Assembly (NCBI GenBank): GCA_022822625.1
Contig: JAJEAV010000090.1
Location: forward strand, 1-40,847
DNA from: Gammaproteobacteria bacterium
GTDB lineage: Bacteria; Pseudomonadota; Gammaproteobacteria; Arenicellales; Poriferihabitantaceae
DNA length: 40,847 nucleotides
Reading direction: 5' to 3'
This document shows positions 25,790 through 33,934 of this stretch, one piece after another. Under the pieces are notes generated by a model, which was given only the letters and a program-made list of their open reading frames with translations, had not been told where the DNA came from and ran no database searches. Position 1 is the first letter of the stretch. Each line of letters begins with the position of its first letter. The translations under genes were made by a program, and so were the position numbers.

Positions 25790-26187
25790 GGCGATACTGC
25801 GGAAACGGTAACGAGATCAACTTCGCGAGCACCCGCTGATGAGAGTAATTCCAGGACTGCAACAACCTGTGATGCGAGTACCCGTCCGTCGGCCTTTAGC
25901 CGAACTACCCCCAACTCTTCCTTTTCCTGCAGTAGCCCGACCAGCATGGCTTCAGTAACAGGCGTGTTTTCAAGAGCAATCCGGGAATCCAATCCAACAT
26001 AAACCGTTGTTTCAGGTGTTCCTGCCCATCCTTCTCTTGTTGAATGAGGAGGCTTTGTCTGGAACGGGTCGGGAGAAATGACTTCTCCGGTAATCATCAC
26101 GAAAATCAACAGCAAAAAAACCACGTTGACCAGTGGGAGAACTCGCTCGTCGTCTATCTTTGTTACGGGCTTGTCAAACCGTATCAT
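25786..26187 (-). CDS. exbD: ExbD-like protein 2, lacking the channel aspartate
   Basis: A 133-residue single-span protein of the ExbD/TolR family. The membrane segment reads VLPLVNVVFLLLIFVMI; position 21, where ExbD has the proton-carrying Asp, is Asn. The periplasmic part contains the usual late motif (VVRLKADGRVLASQVVAVLELL). GGAG lies eight bases before the ATG. It follows a second exbD gene by 18 bases and overlaps tonB. It may pair with ExbD1, since the motor contains an ExbD dimer inside an ExbB ring. Confidence 0.85.
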   Translation of the reverse strand: MIRFDKPVTKIDDERVLPLVNVVFLLLIFVMITGEVISPDPFQTKPPHSTREGWAGTPETTVYVGLDSRIALENTPVTEAMLVGLLQEKEELGVVRLKADGRVLASQVVAVLELLSSAGAREVDLVTVSAVSP

Positions 26188-26205
26188 GAAACAATCTCCG
26201 GCTTG

Positions 26206-26631
26206 TTACCTGATGAGGGATATCCGTACCATGCCGGAATCCGAAAGCAGGTCTATCAGGGAGACTACCTCCTGCAACAGCACACCATCGACAGGCTTTA
26301 TCAGGACAACCAGATCGGGATGCTCAAGCAATTGACTTTCCAGGTGGGCAATCAAGACATCCCGGGGAATGGTTTCAGCCGACAGTCGTAACTGGTCGGG
26401 GGCAATCTCTACAAGCACCACATCGGAAACGGAATCAATGGCGGCCTCGGCCCTGACAGGAACATCAATCGGAACTGCATGCCAGTCTTCATAATTGGAA
26501 GCCAGCATGAAGAATATCAGCAGGATGAATACGACATCAATCAGGGGTGTAAGCCTGACTGGATTTCGCCAGGGTCTGTCGTTACTGTTGATCCGGTCAG
26601 GAACTGCTGTGCTGTGGAATAGCCCCGGCAT
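26206..26631 (-). CDS. exbD: ExbD-like protein 1 with the conserved channel aspartate
   Basis: Proton-channel subunit of the TonB motor. The membrane segment VRLTPLIDVVFILLIFFML contains the conserved Asp32, which takes up protons in E. coli ExbD (Asp25). The periplasmic domain ends LLSDSGMVRISLIR. ATG at 26631 follows GGAG by six bases, giving 141 residues; a slightly earlier ATG (26637) lies inside the ribosome binding site. It overlaps exbB by 35 bases and precedes the Asn variant of the same family. Confidence 0.9.
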   Translation of the reverse strand: MPGLFHSTAVPDRINSNDRPWRNPVRLTPLIDVVFILLIFFMLASNYEDWHAVPIDVPVRAEAAIDSVSDVVLVEIAPDQLRLSAETIPRDVLIAHLESQLLEHPDLVVLIKPVDGVLLQEVVSLIDLLSDSGMVRISLIR

Positions 26632-27271
26632 GATCATCTCCCACTGAATCTTCAGAAAGATCGATAGTAAAAATTCCTGTGACGATATTGCTCATTTCGT
26701 GGGACAGTCGGTCTATCCTTCTCTCCAGAAAGCCAAGAATGACCACTACCACTATCGCCACAGCCAGTCCAAGTGCCGTTGTGAGCAATGCTTCCCAGAT
26801 TCCTCCCGATAATACCGCCGGGTTGACCTGACTTCCTGATTGCTCCATTTCACGAAATGCATCAATCATCCCAAGCACTGTGCCGAGCAGACCTAGCAGG
26901 GGTGACAACGAGGTGATTATCTCCAGCATTCTGAATCCACTGCGCAGAGACTCCAGTGCATCGTTACCGTAACGCGTGACTTCTTCGCGGATAACCTGAT
27001 CAGGAAGAGATCGCAAATGACCGCGAATGGCTCTTGCCACTGCCAAGGCTGCCGGGTTCCGGGATGTACTGCAGACTTCCAGGGCTTCTCTGGAAAGACC
27101 CTTTCGGTAAAATTCCAGAGCCTCTCGCGCAGTCTGGAAATGACTGACCCGCATGGTTTTGAATTGCCAGATCTTGACCAGAATAATGGTTAATGCCGCA
27201 ATGGAAAGAACCACCAGGACCAGGACGATCGGCCCTCCCAGATCAAGCAGGTTCATAGCCTGTTCCAACAT
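26597..27271 (-). CDS. exbB: ExbB/TolQ-family motor protein
   Basis: Three-span inner-membrane protein that forms the pentameric ring of the TonB motor. The 224-residue protein has a first segment near 10-30 (GGPIVLVLVVLSIAALTIIL). The paired segments carry the conserved SPLLGLLGTVLGMIDAF and LLTTALGLAVAIVVVVIL, with the channel-lining Thr residues present. ATG at 27271 was chosen because AGGA lies seven bases before it; a further start at 27295 is less well placed. It begins the exbB-exbD-exbD-tonB block, with a secreted unknown gene upstream. Confidence 0.92.
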   Translation of the reverse strand: MLEQAMNLLDLGGPIVLVLVVLSIAALTIILVKIWQFKTMRVSHFQTAREALEFYRKGLSREALEVCSTSRNPAALAVARAIRGHLRSLPDQVIREEVTRYGNDALESLRSGFRMLEIITSLSPLLGLLGTVLGMIDAFREMEQSGSQVNPAVLSGGIWEALLTTALGLAVAIVVVVILGFLERRIDRLSHEMSNIVTGIFTIDLSEDSVGDDHAGAIPQHSSS

Positions 27272-27334
27272 GAAAAAATCCTGCCTCATGTCCATATAAC
27301 TCGCTTTGTGTCTGCAGGATATCGCTGTTCTACC

Positions 27335-27355
27335 CCGGAAGCATCATTCTTCCGG
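27335..27355. other. Perfect inverted repeat upstream of exbB
   Basis: CCGGAAG (27335-27341) and CTTCCGG (27349-27355) flank a seven-base centre, 64 bases before the exbB start and 106 bases after the end of the secreted-protein gene. There is no T-run, so it is more likely an operator or an RNA hairpin than a terminator. Confidence 0.4.
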
Positions 27356-27460
27356 AACCGCAACCTTGCTGCAGAAATTCCATGATGTGCTGCCAGATGG
27401 CATTCGATGTCGATTGTTCCATCAACCAGAGATTCATGCGACTGACAGCCTATCCGTTTT

Positions 27461-27892
27461 TTACTTGATCAATTCCACTGGGGCGCGCGAAGACGTGGAC
27501 AAAAAATCCAGACAGTCGGCTCGCATGTTCTGGCTGCCTGCGCATTCTGTAACATCATTGATGAGCAACCGACCGATCTGATTGCACGACAGCTGCAGAT
27601 TAAAGACCTTCACGCTTGTCTTGTCCGGCGGCAGCGGCGCCAGCGATGCCCCTATAACCTTCTCTATAATGCCATCCTCGCGAAAGATCACCAAATCAAT
27701 AATCAACTCGGTGAAGTTTTCCGAAGTCTGATTGTGTGAAACAAGATAGGCGTGACACCCTGTTTCGAGAGATTCCAGTTTATTGAGCTCTAACAATACT
27801 GTACCATCCGCATATGTGAAACCCGAAGGGGCTGAAAGCATCACGAGAAGGGTAGCTGTAAAAGCTAGTCTTTTGAAAAATTTATTCAGCAT
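27461..27892 (-). CDS. Secreted protein of unknown function upstream of exbB
   Basis: A 143-residue protein with a clear signal peptide (LNKFFKRLAFTATLLVML, cleavage near TYA). The mature part begins with short beta-strand-like segments (VLLELNKLESLETGCHAYLV, ELIIDLVIFREDGIIE, TSVKVFNLQLSC). It has four Cys after the signal, which could form two disulfides, and ends SSRAPVELIK. I recall similar unnamed proteins beside ExbB/ExbD genes in Alphaproteobacteria, but cannot confirm it here. It is transcribed toward exbB with a gap of 189 bases and may assist the TonB system in the periplasm. The ribosome binding site is weak. Confidence 0.7.
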   Translation of the reverse strand: MLNKFFKRLAFTATLLVMLSAPSGFTYADGTVLLELNKLESLETGCHAYLVSHNQTSENFTELIIDLVIFREDGIIEKVIGASLAPLPPDKTSVKVFNLQLSCNQIGRLLINDVTECAGSQNMRADCLDFLSTSSRAPVELIK

Positions 27893-28086
27893 GAGAATAC
27901 GGATTGGGAAGACGGCTTCCTGATCACGGGCGGAAAGCCTCATAGATTAACAAGTATAAAGGATATTATAAGCAATACGATCGGCTGCATTTGGATTGTT
28001 GCGTCTGGCTCTGGGAGTACATGGAAAATTTCGACACGCTTCAAGGCTGGTTTATTTTGGCACCCTGACTGCAGGGGGGAAAGGCC

Positions 28087-28141
28087 TTGACAAAATCAAT
28101 AACATGGAATACAACAATTGTCCGTGTGGTTTGTGTGGTTT
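28087..28141 (+). promoter_or_regulatory. Probable promoter and tandem repeat before the PQQ-dehydrogenase gene
   Basis: TTGACA (28087-28092) and TACAAC (28110-28115) are 17 bases apart. Right after them GTGTGGTTT occurs twice in tandem (28124-28132 and 28133-28141), a possible operator in the early transcribed region. The gene starts at 28198. The rest of the gap between the divergent blocks (27944-28086) shows nothing I recognise. Confidence 0.45.
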
Positions 28142-28197
28142 GCTTTTTCTCTAAACCTCAACCCTTCATAAATATTTCAGATTAGGAAAATTTCATT

Positions 28198-29484
28198 ATG
28201 AACAGAAAACTATCAATCCCGAATTATCTGGGGTCGGCGGTTGTTGCATCCATCATGATGTTGACAGGTGCCAGCGCTCTCGCTTCCAAAGATGCCAATC
28301 TGAGCAAGCTTGGAGCATTCAAGACCACAGGTACTGGAGCGGGTGAGATGATTGCCCAGAGTGGTGCCTTTGCTGACAATGTCCGGCAAATTCTGGAGAC
28401 CATCTCGCTACCGGAAGGTTTCAGGATAGAGCTTTTTGCACTGGCTCCCGATGCCCGGCATATGGCTGTTGGACGAAACAAGGGTACGGTTTGGATTGGC
28501 ACGCGCAAGACCAAGGTATGGGCGGCCACGGACCGTGATCTCGACAACATGGCGGATACCGTTGAAGAGTTCAGTCCAAGTGTCCGGTTCGACATCCCGA
28601 ATGGAGTCTGCTATTCACCGGACGGCTTTCTGTTCGTAGCTGAACGCAATCGTGTCCTGATGTTCCCTGCTGCCGAATTCTTCATGGAAAGTCCCGATAC
28701 GGTTGCAATCCCCATTGTACCTCAGGGTGAGCTGATTCCAGCCGAGGAAGAGTCCTACAACCATACAGCCAGGGTCTGCGCCATTGGACCTGACAACAAG
28801 CTCTATGTCAGTCTCGGTCAGCCGTTCAATGTGTCTCCGCCAGAAAAGCAGGAACTGTACGACAGGGTCGGCATCGGTGGAATGCTTCGCATGGATCGGG
28901 ACGGAGGCAACCGTGAGGTTATCGCCACGGGCATCCGGAATTCGGTGGGACATGCTTTCAATCCGGCTGACGGCACTCTGTGGTTTACGGACAATCAGGT
29001 TGATGGCATGGGTGACGAAACCCCTCCCGGAGAACTCAACAAGATTTCCGAAGATGGCATGTGGTATGGTCATCCCCACTATGGTGGCGGTGAAGTGCGT
29101 ACCAATGAGTATGCTAATGAGGAAATTCCTGCCGACAAGCTTGCGCGCTACGTTCCTCCACAAGTGGAAACCATTGCCCATGCGGCTGACCTGGGTATGA
29201 TGTTCTATACGGGAGGCATGTTCCCGGAAAAGTACAAGGGGGCAATTTTCAGCACACAGCACGGTTCCTGGAATGCCGTGGTTCCACGTGGTGCACGCAT
29301 CATGGTGACCTTTCTGGATGAAGAAGGCAATGCGAAGGAAATGGTTCCATTTGCCGAAGGATGGCTACAGCCCAATGGAGTATATTCCGGGCGCCCGGTT
29401 GATGTGCAGCAATATGTGGACGGATCAATCCTGGTCTCTGATGACAAGGTTGGTGCGGTATACCGCATTTCCTACGAAAACTGA
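28198..29484 (+). CDS. PQQ-dependent sugar dehydrogenase (sorbosone/aldose dehydrogenase-like)
   Basis: Periplasmic quinoprotein that probably oxidises sugars and needs PQQ as cofactor. The 428-residue protein has a signal peptide (LGSAVVASIMMLTGASALA) and a six-bladed beta-propeller pattern. Segments typical of this family are LPEGFRIELFALAPDARHMA, WIGTRKTKVWAATDRD, VCYSPDGFLFVAERNRVL, IGPDNKLYVSLGQPFNV, GIRNSVGHAFNPADGTLWFTDNQ, FSTQHGSWNAVVP and GRPVDVQQ. The substrate cannot be told. A c-type cytochrome gene follows as the likely electron acceptor, then a PQQ-receptor-like gene. AGGA lies ten bases before the ATG. Confidence 0.85.
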   Translation: MNRKLSIPNYLGSAVVASIMMLTGASALASKDANLSKLGAFKTTGTGAGEMIAQSGAFADNVRQILETISLPEGFRIELFALAPDARHMAVGRNKGTVWIGTRKTKVWAATDRDLDNMADTVEEFSPSVRFDIPNGVCYSPDGFLFVAERNRVLMFPAAEFFMESPDTVAIPIVPQGELIPAEEESYNHTARVCAIGPDNKLYVSLGQPFNVSPPEKQELYDRVGIGGMLRMDRDGGNREVIATGIRNSVGHAFNPADGTLWFTDNQVDGMGDETPPGELNKISEDGMWYGHPHYGGGEVRTNEYANEEIPADKLARYVPPQVETIAHAADLGMMFYTGGMFPEKYKGAIFSTQHGSWNAVVPRGARIMVTFLDEEGNAKEMVPFAEGWLQPNGVYSGRPVDVQQYVDGSILVSDDKVGAVYRISYEN

Positions 29485-29494
29485 TCTGCAAACC

Positions 29495-29532
29495 AGGTGG
29501 TGCCGGCAATCCGGTGCCACCTTTCTGTTTTT
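29495..29532 (+). terminator. Rho-independent terminator after the PQQ dehydrogenase gene
   Basis: AGGTGGTGCCGG (29495-29506) and CCGGTGCCACCT (29511-29522) form 12 pairs (two G-U) around the loop CAAT, followed by TTCTGTTTTT. It starts 11 bases after the stop codon and lies before the cytochrome gene, so it may lower, not abolish, downstream transcription. Confidence 0.8.
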
Positions 29533-29702
29533 GCGCCGGACAGACCCTGGTCTCGCGATGCTGTGGTGTCAGTATTCAGGAAACCGCTTCGGCTCTGGTT
29601 TTTGATGATTCGTGCCCCTGTTCCTGGTTTTGGCGTGCCTGAAATCTGCAGGGCTTCATAATCAGGAGTAACCAGTAGAGCCATACATGGGATGATTTTC
29701 TG

Positions 29703-30071
29703 ATGAGTACAGGAAGTTTATTTGCAAACAGGGTCCGCCCGGTCCTGATGGGCATGTGCCTGCCAGTTGCACTGTTCTGCATTGGATCTGCCCAGTTGTC
29801 GGCAGACGATGTGCAGGCAGGAAAACGAAAGGCAGAAGTCGCCTGCCAGACATGCCACGGTACTGATGGAGTGGCTACGATGGCCATGGTTCCCAATCTT
29901 AGCGGACAAAGAGAGGACTACACGATTATCCAGCTCGAGGCCTATCGCTCCGGCAAACGGCAACACTCCCAGATGTCCATTATTGCCCAGTCCCTGAGTG
30001 ATCAGGATATCCGGAACCTGGCCGCCTGGTATGCCTCAATCCCAATTTCGGTGACCGTTCCTTCCGAATGA
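29703..30071 (+). CDS. Small periplasmic c-type cytochrome
   Basis: Monoheme cytochrome of the c553/c4-half type, 122 residues. It has a signal peptide (VRPVLMGMCLPVALFCIGSA, cleavage near QLSA) and the heme site CQTCH (Cys48, Cys51, His52), followed by GTDGVATMAMVPNLSGQ. Met residues in the SGKRQHSQMSIIA stretch could supply the second ligand. It ends with the usual LSDQDIRNLAAWYASI helix. Placed between a PQQ dehydrogenase and a PQQ-type receptor, it probably carries electrons from the dehydrogenase to the respiratory chain. Its stop lies 75 bases before the receptor start. Confidence 0.88.
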   Translation: MSTGSLFANRVRPVLMGMCLPVALFCIGSAQLSADDVQAGKRKAEVACQTCHGTDGVATMAMVPNLSGQREDYTIIQLEAYRSGKRQHSQMSIIAQSLSDQDIRNLAAWYASIPISVTVPSE

Positions 30072-30145
30072 GAATGGACGCCCTTCAGGCACGATCTGTA
30101 CATATCCAGAAATCAGTCACGGCAAGATTCAATGGAGAACAAGCA

Positions 30146-32218
30146 GTGAAACACGTAATGATTCCAATAATAAAGAAACCGTTTTTTTTGGGAATGGCAT
30201 TTTCGCTTGCCTTCACCGGCGTATCTGCCCAGACCATCACACTGGAACCGATTGATGTTACCGCCACCCGAGTCGAGAAAAACCTGGCAGAAATTCCATC
30301 TGCAGTCACCAGCATTGGCCAGGATGATATTCAGCTGGGCACCGAACAACTTGGGCTTGACGAATCCTTGGACAGCGTGCCCGGGCTGTTTCTAATGAAC
30401 CGTTATAACTTTGCCCAGGACCTGCGAGCCTCCATCCGTGGTTTTGGTGCCCGTGCCGCCTTTGGAATTCGCGGTATCAAGGTGATTGTCGATGGCATAC
30501 CGGAAACCCTGCCGGATGGTCAGGGATCCGTGGACGGAATCGATATCGGTTCGGCAGAGCAGATAACGGTGATTCGTGGACCGGCGTCATCTCTGTATGG
30601 GAATGCTTCCGGGGGTGCCATCATAGTGGAGAGTGAGCGTGGACCTCCCGAACCCTTCGCCGAAATCAGGTCAAGCGGGGGTGCATACGGACTGCAGAAA
30701 CACCAGTTCAAGTTTGGCGGCCAGGATGGGAGCTTCAATTATCTGGTCAATGTTTCCGATACCAGGACTGATGGATATCGTGACCATGGCGAAGCAGAAA
30801 ACCGGCAGCTCAACACCCGTCTGGAGTACGACCTGTCAAGGGATACAACAATCGTTGCGACCATGCATCATACCGATCAGCCTGTTTCCAATGATCCGGG
30901 AGGAATTAATGCGGCTGGCGTGGCGGCCAATCGAAGACAGGCTCGTGACCGGAACCTGTTTTTCAATACCGGTGAAACCCTGAAACAGAACCGCCTGGGG
31001 GTAACACTACGTACTCAATTGGCCGAAGGGCACTCCCTGCAGGCCCGCGTCCATCACATCAACCGGGATTTTGACGCCAGCCTTCCATTGTCTGGCAATG
31101 GCATCGTGAGACTCGATCGCAGTGTTCTGGGTACCGGTGCCCAGTATACCTGGGAGAGCAGCCTTGGCGGCAAGCCCAATCGCCTTCTCGCGGGACTGGA
31201 TTTCGACATGCAGGATGATGATCGTTCCCGATTCCAGAATCAGGAGGGCGGGATCGCCGGCGACCGTGTACTCGACCAGAACGAGGAGGTGACGTCCCTC
31301 GGCGTGTTTCTTCAAAACGAACTCAGCCTGACCGACCGTTCTGAATTGACCCTGGGTCTTCGTTATGACGAGGTGGAATATGACGTCACGGATCGCTACA
31401 TCACGGACTTGAACGGGGATGATTCAGGAAGCGTTACCTTTGACCAGATCAGTCCCATGGTGGGACTGGGTTATGCATTATCCGAAAATGTTCGCCTCTA
31501 TTCGAATATCTCCAGTGGATTCGAAACGCCGACCACCACGGAACTGGCGAATCCCAATGGCGGGGGATTCAACCAGTCACTCGAACCCCAGAAATCCACC
31601 AACTATGAAGTGGGTATCAAGTCACTCTCGGGACAGCATCGGTACGAGATCGCAATGTTCTCGATTGATGTCAAAAATGAATTGATTCCTTATGAACTGC
31701 AAAGTCAGCAAGGACGTACCTTCTATCGAAATGCGGGTGAATCCAGCCGCAAGGGGATTGAACTGGCATATGCCACAAGCCTTGGCCGGGGATTCGAGTT
31801 TTCATCGGCATGGACTTGGTCAGATTTCAAGTTTGAACGCTTTTCCAACGCAGATGGTAATGTGTTTGACGGAAAACGGATTCCGGGGATTCCGGAACAG
31901 TTACTGCATCTCGAAATATCCTGGTTTGGCAGGGACGGTCATTATCTTATCTGGGATGCAAATGCGACCGGTAGTCTGTATGCCGATAATGCCAACCAGA
32001 CCAGGGTAGATCGTTACACCGTGAGCAATTTGCGACTTGGCCTTGAAAAATTTGTGGGCGACTGGGAGATATCACCATTTGTCGGAGTGAACAATCTCTT
32101 CGACGAGAAATACAACAGCAATATCCGGATCAACGCTTTTGGTTCACGTTACTATGAGCCGGCACCGGAACGGAATATCTATGGTGGGATTACCGTGCGC
32201 CATGTCTTTGGGAGATAA
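30146..32218 (+). CDS. pqqU: TonB-dependent outer membrane receptor, PqqU/YncD-like
   Basis: Probable importer of PQQ across the outer membrane. The 690-residue protein has a signal peptide (PFFLGMAFSLAFTGVSAQ), a plug domain and a 22-strand barrel ending in Phe-Gly-Arg. Motifs that recall E. coli YncD (PqqU) run along the whole length: NFAQDLRASIRGFG, GIRGIKVIVDGIP, LPDGQG, LYGNASGG, GYRDH, NDPGG, NGDDSG, GFETPTTTEL and YYEPAPERN. GTG at 30146 has GGAG eight bases upstream; the frame is open to 30068, but that part is not signal-like. ATG 30158 is an alternative. The assignment is from remembered sequence and needs alignment. Confidence 0.8.
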   Translation: MKHVMIPIIKKPFFLGMAFSLAFTGVSAQTITLEPIDVTATRVEKNLAEIPSAVTSIGQDDIQLGTEQLGLDESLDSVPGLFLMNRYNFAQDLRASIRGFGARAAFGIRGIKVIVDGIPETLPDGQGSVDGIDIGSAEQITVIRGPASSLYGNASGGAIIVESERGPPEPFAEIRSSGGAYGLQKHQFKFGGQDGSFNYLVNVSDTRTDGYRDHGEAENRQLNTRLEYDLSRDTTIVATMHHTDQPVSNDPGGINAAGVAANRRQARDRNLFFNTGETLKQNRLGVTLRTQLAEGHSLQARVHHINRDFDASLPLSGNGIVRLDRSVLGTGAQYTWESSLGGKPNRLLAGLDFDMQDDDRSRFQNQEGGIAGDRVLDQNEEVTSLGVFLQNELSLTDRSELTLGLRYDEVEYDVTDRYITDLNGDDSGSVTFDQISPMVGLGYALSENVRLYSNISSGFETPTTTELANPNGGGFNQSLEPQKSTNYEVGIKSLSGQHRYEIAMFSIDVKNELIPYELQSQQGRTFYRNAGESSRKGIELAYATSLGRGFEFSSAWTWSDFKFERFSNADGNVFDGKRIPGIPEQLLHLEISWFGRDGHYLIWDANATGSLYADNANQTRVDRYTVSNLRLGLEKFVGDWEISPFVGVNNLFDEKYNSNIRINAFGSRYYEPAPERNIYGGITVRHVFGR

Positions 32219-32308
32219 ATTCCGGCCATCCTGTCTACTTCGGCAGATCAAGTGGAATACAGGCTTAAGCCCGGTACCCCGGCTTCGGAGTTGAGCGGGA
32301 ACTGCCGA

Positions 32309-33934
32309 TCAACCGGCAGGGGCCTCGCTTCTCTCAAAAGCGGCCTCAAGCAGCATCTGCGTATAGGAGTGCCGAGGACTTGCAAAGAGCGTTTCTGCAT
32401 CACCCTGCTCGACAACATCACCCGCCTTCATGACCATCACCTCATCGGCAATGGCACGGATAACCGACAGGTCATGAGAAATAAAGACATAGGCCATGCC
32501 ATACTGCTCCTGCAGCCTTGTCAACAGTTCGAGCACCTGAATCTGAACGGTCCGATCCAGCGCTGAAGTGGGTTCATCCAGAAAAAGGATTTTTGGCTTT
32601 AATATCAATGCACGGGCAATGGCGATTCTTTGCCGCTGTCCGCCCGAAAATTCATGCGGATGGCGAAATCGCACGCCTGGGTCGATTTCGACCTGTTCCA
32701 GCATGCGGATTACTTCGCGATCCCGGTCCTCCGGGTCGGGCATGAGTTTGTGCGCATCAAGCCCCTCGCTCACGATATCGGCGATCGACATGCGGGGCGA
32801 CAGCGACCCGTATGGATCCTGAAAAACCACCTGCATGGTACGCCTGATCTGCATCATGGCCGAACCACCTGATTTGCCAAGCAGCTGACCATCGAGCTTT
32901 ATCTGCCCCTCGTAATCAATCAGACGCAGCAATGCGAGAACAAGGGTAGTCTTTCCCGAACCGGACTCTCCGACCACTCCCAGGGTGCGACCGGTCCGTA
33001 ATTCCAGCGTGACCGGATTGAGTGCCTTGACATGGCCGACTGTTCTTTTCAGCAGTCCTCGCTTGATCGGGTACCAGACCTTAACATCCTCACCCAGCAA
33101 AGTGGATTCTACAGGCTCTTCCGGAGACACCCTGACCGGGGGTTCGGCCTCAATCAGTTCCCGGGTATGGGGGTGTTGAGGGTGTGCAAATACTGTTTCA
33201 GTCTTTCCCATCTCGACCAATCGCCCGTTATGCATGACTATGACTCGATCTGCGAACTTGCGTACCATGTTGAGATCATGGGTGATCAACAGGATGCCGA
33301 GATTTTCACTGGTCTGCAGGGATTTGAGTAACGACAGGATTCGACTCTGTACGGTTACATCGAGAGCCGTGGTTGGTTCATCTGCAAGCAGGATATCCGG
33401 CCGATTTGCCAAGGCCATGGCAATCATCACGCGTTGGCGCTGACCGCCCGACAGCTGGTGCGGATAGGATCGGATTCGGGTTTCCGGGTCGTCAATTCCG
33501 ACTTTCTCGAGAAGCGAGAGGATTTCCTCATGTGCCTCCTGACCCTGTATATTCTGGTGGAGCGCCAGTGATTCACCGATTTGCTTCTCGATCAGGTGCA
33601 GTGGATTCAGGGCTGTCATCGGCTCCTGAAAGACCATCGAGATATCATTGCCCCGGACTCGCTCCAGCGTTTCCCGTTCTGCTCCTACCAGCTCGGTACC
33701 CTTGTACAGGATCGATCCCGTGCGGTGGAAGGCATGTGGGTAAGGCAGAAGCTGAAGAATCGAAAGTGCGGTCAGGGACTTGCCGGACCCGGACTCGCCG
33801 ACCAATGCCAGTGTTTCTCCGGCGTGCAGTTCAAAGCCTGCCTCCTGCACTACATCAATGACCTGTTCAACACCTTGTTCGGTGCGTCTGAAACTGACCG
33901 ATAGATTGTCAACGGAGAGAACCGGATCGTTCAT
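32309..33934 (-). CDS. yejF: Peptide ABC transporter ATPase YejF (two ATPase domains)
   Basis: Fused double ATPase that powers the YejABEF importer for peptides and, in E. coli, microcin C. The 541-residue protein has Walker A GESGSGKS (46-53), signature LSGGQRQR and Walker B ILLADEP in the first half. The second half repeats them: GESGSGKT (about 320-327), FSGGQRQR and ILFLDEP. Each half also has the oligopeptide-transporter extension seen after the ATPase core. It overlaps yejE by four bases and is the last gene of the operon. Confidence 0.94.
   Translation of the reverse strand: MNDPVLSVDNLSVSFRRTEQGVEQVIDVVQEAGFELHAGETLALVGESGSGKSLTALSILQLLPYPHAFHRTGSILYKGTELVGAERETLERVRGNDISMVFQEPMTALNPLHLIEKQIGESLALHQNIQGQEAHEEILSLLEKVGIDDPETRIRSYPHQLSGGQRQRVMIAMALANRPDILLADEPTTALDVTVQSRILSLLKSLQTSENLGILLITHDLNMVRKFADRVIVMHNGRLVEMGKTETVFAHPQHPHTRELIEAEPPVRVSPEEPVESTLLGEDVKVWYPIKRGLLKRTVGHVKALNPVTLELRTGRTLGVVGESGSGKTTLVLALLRLIDYEGQIKLDGQLLGKSGGSAMMQIRRTMQVVFQDPYGSLSPRMSIADIVSEGLDAHKLMPDPEDRDREVIRMLEQVEIDPGVRFRHPHEFSGGQRQRIAIARALILKPKILFLDEPTSALDRTVQIQVLELLTRLQEQYGMAYVFISHDLSVIRAIADEVMVMKAGDVVEQGDAETLFASPRHSYTQMLLEAAFERSEAPAG

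Noticed and set aside
32267-32318. Short G+C-rich inverted repeats near the ends of the receptor and yejF genes as terminators
   Set aside because: Stems are short or mismatched and no T-run follows on either strand.
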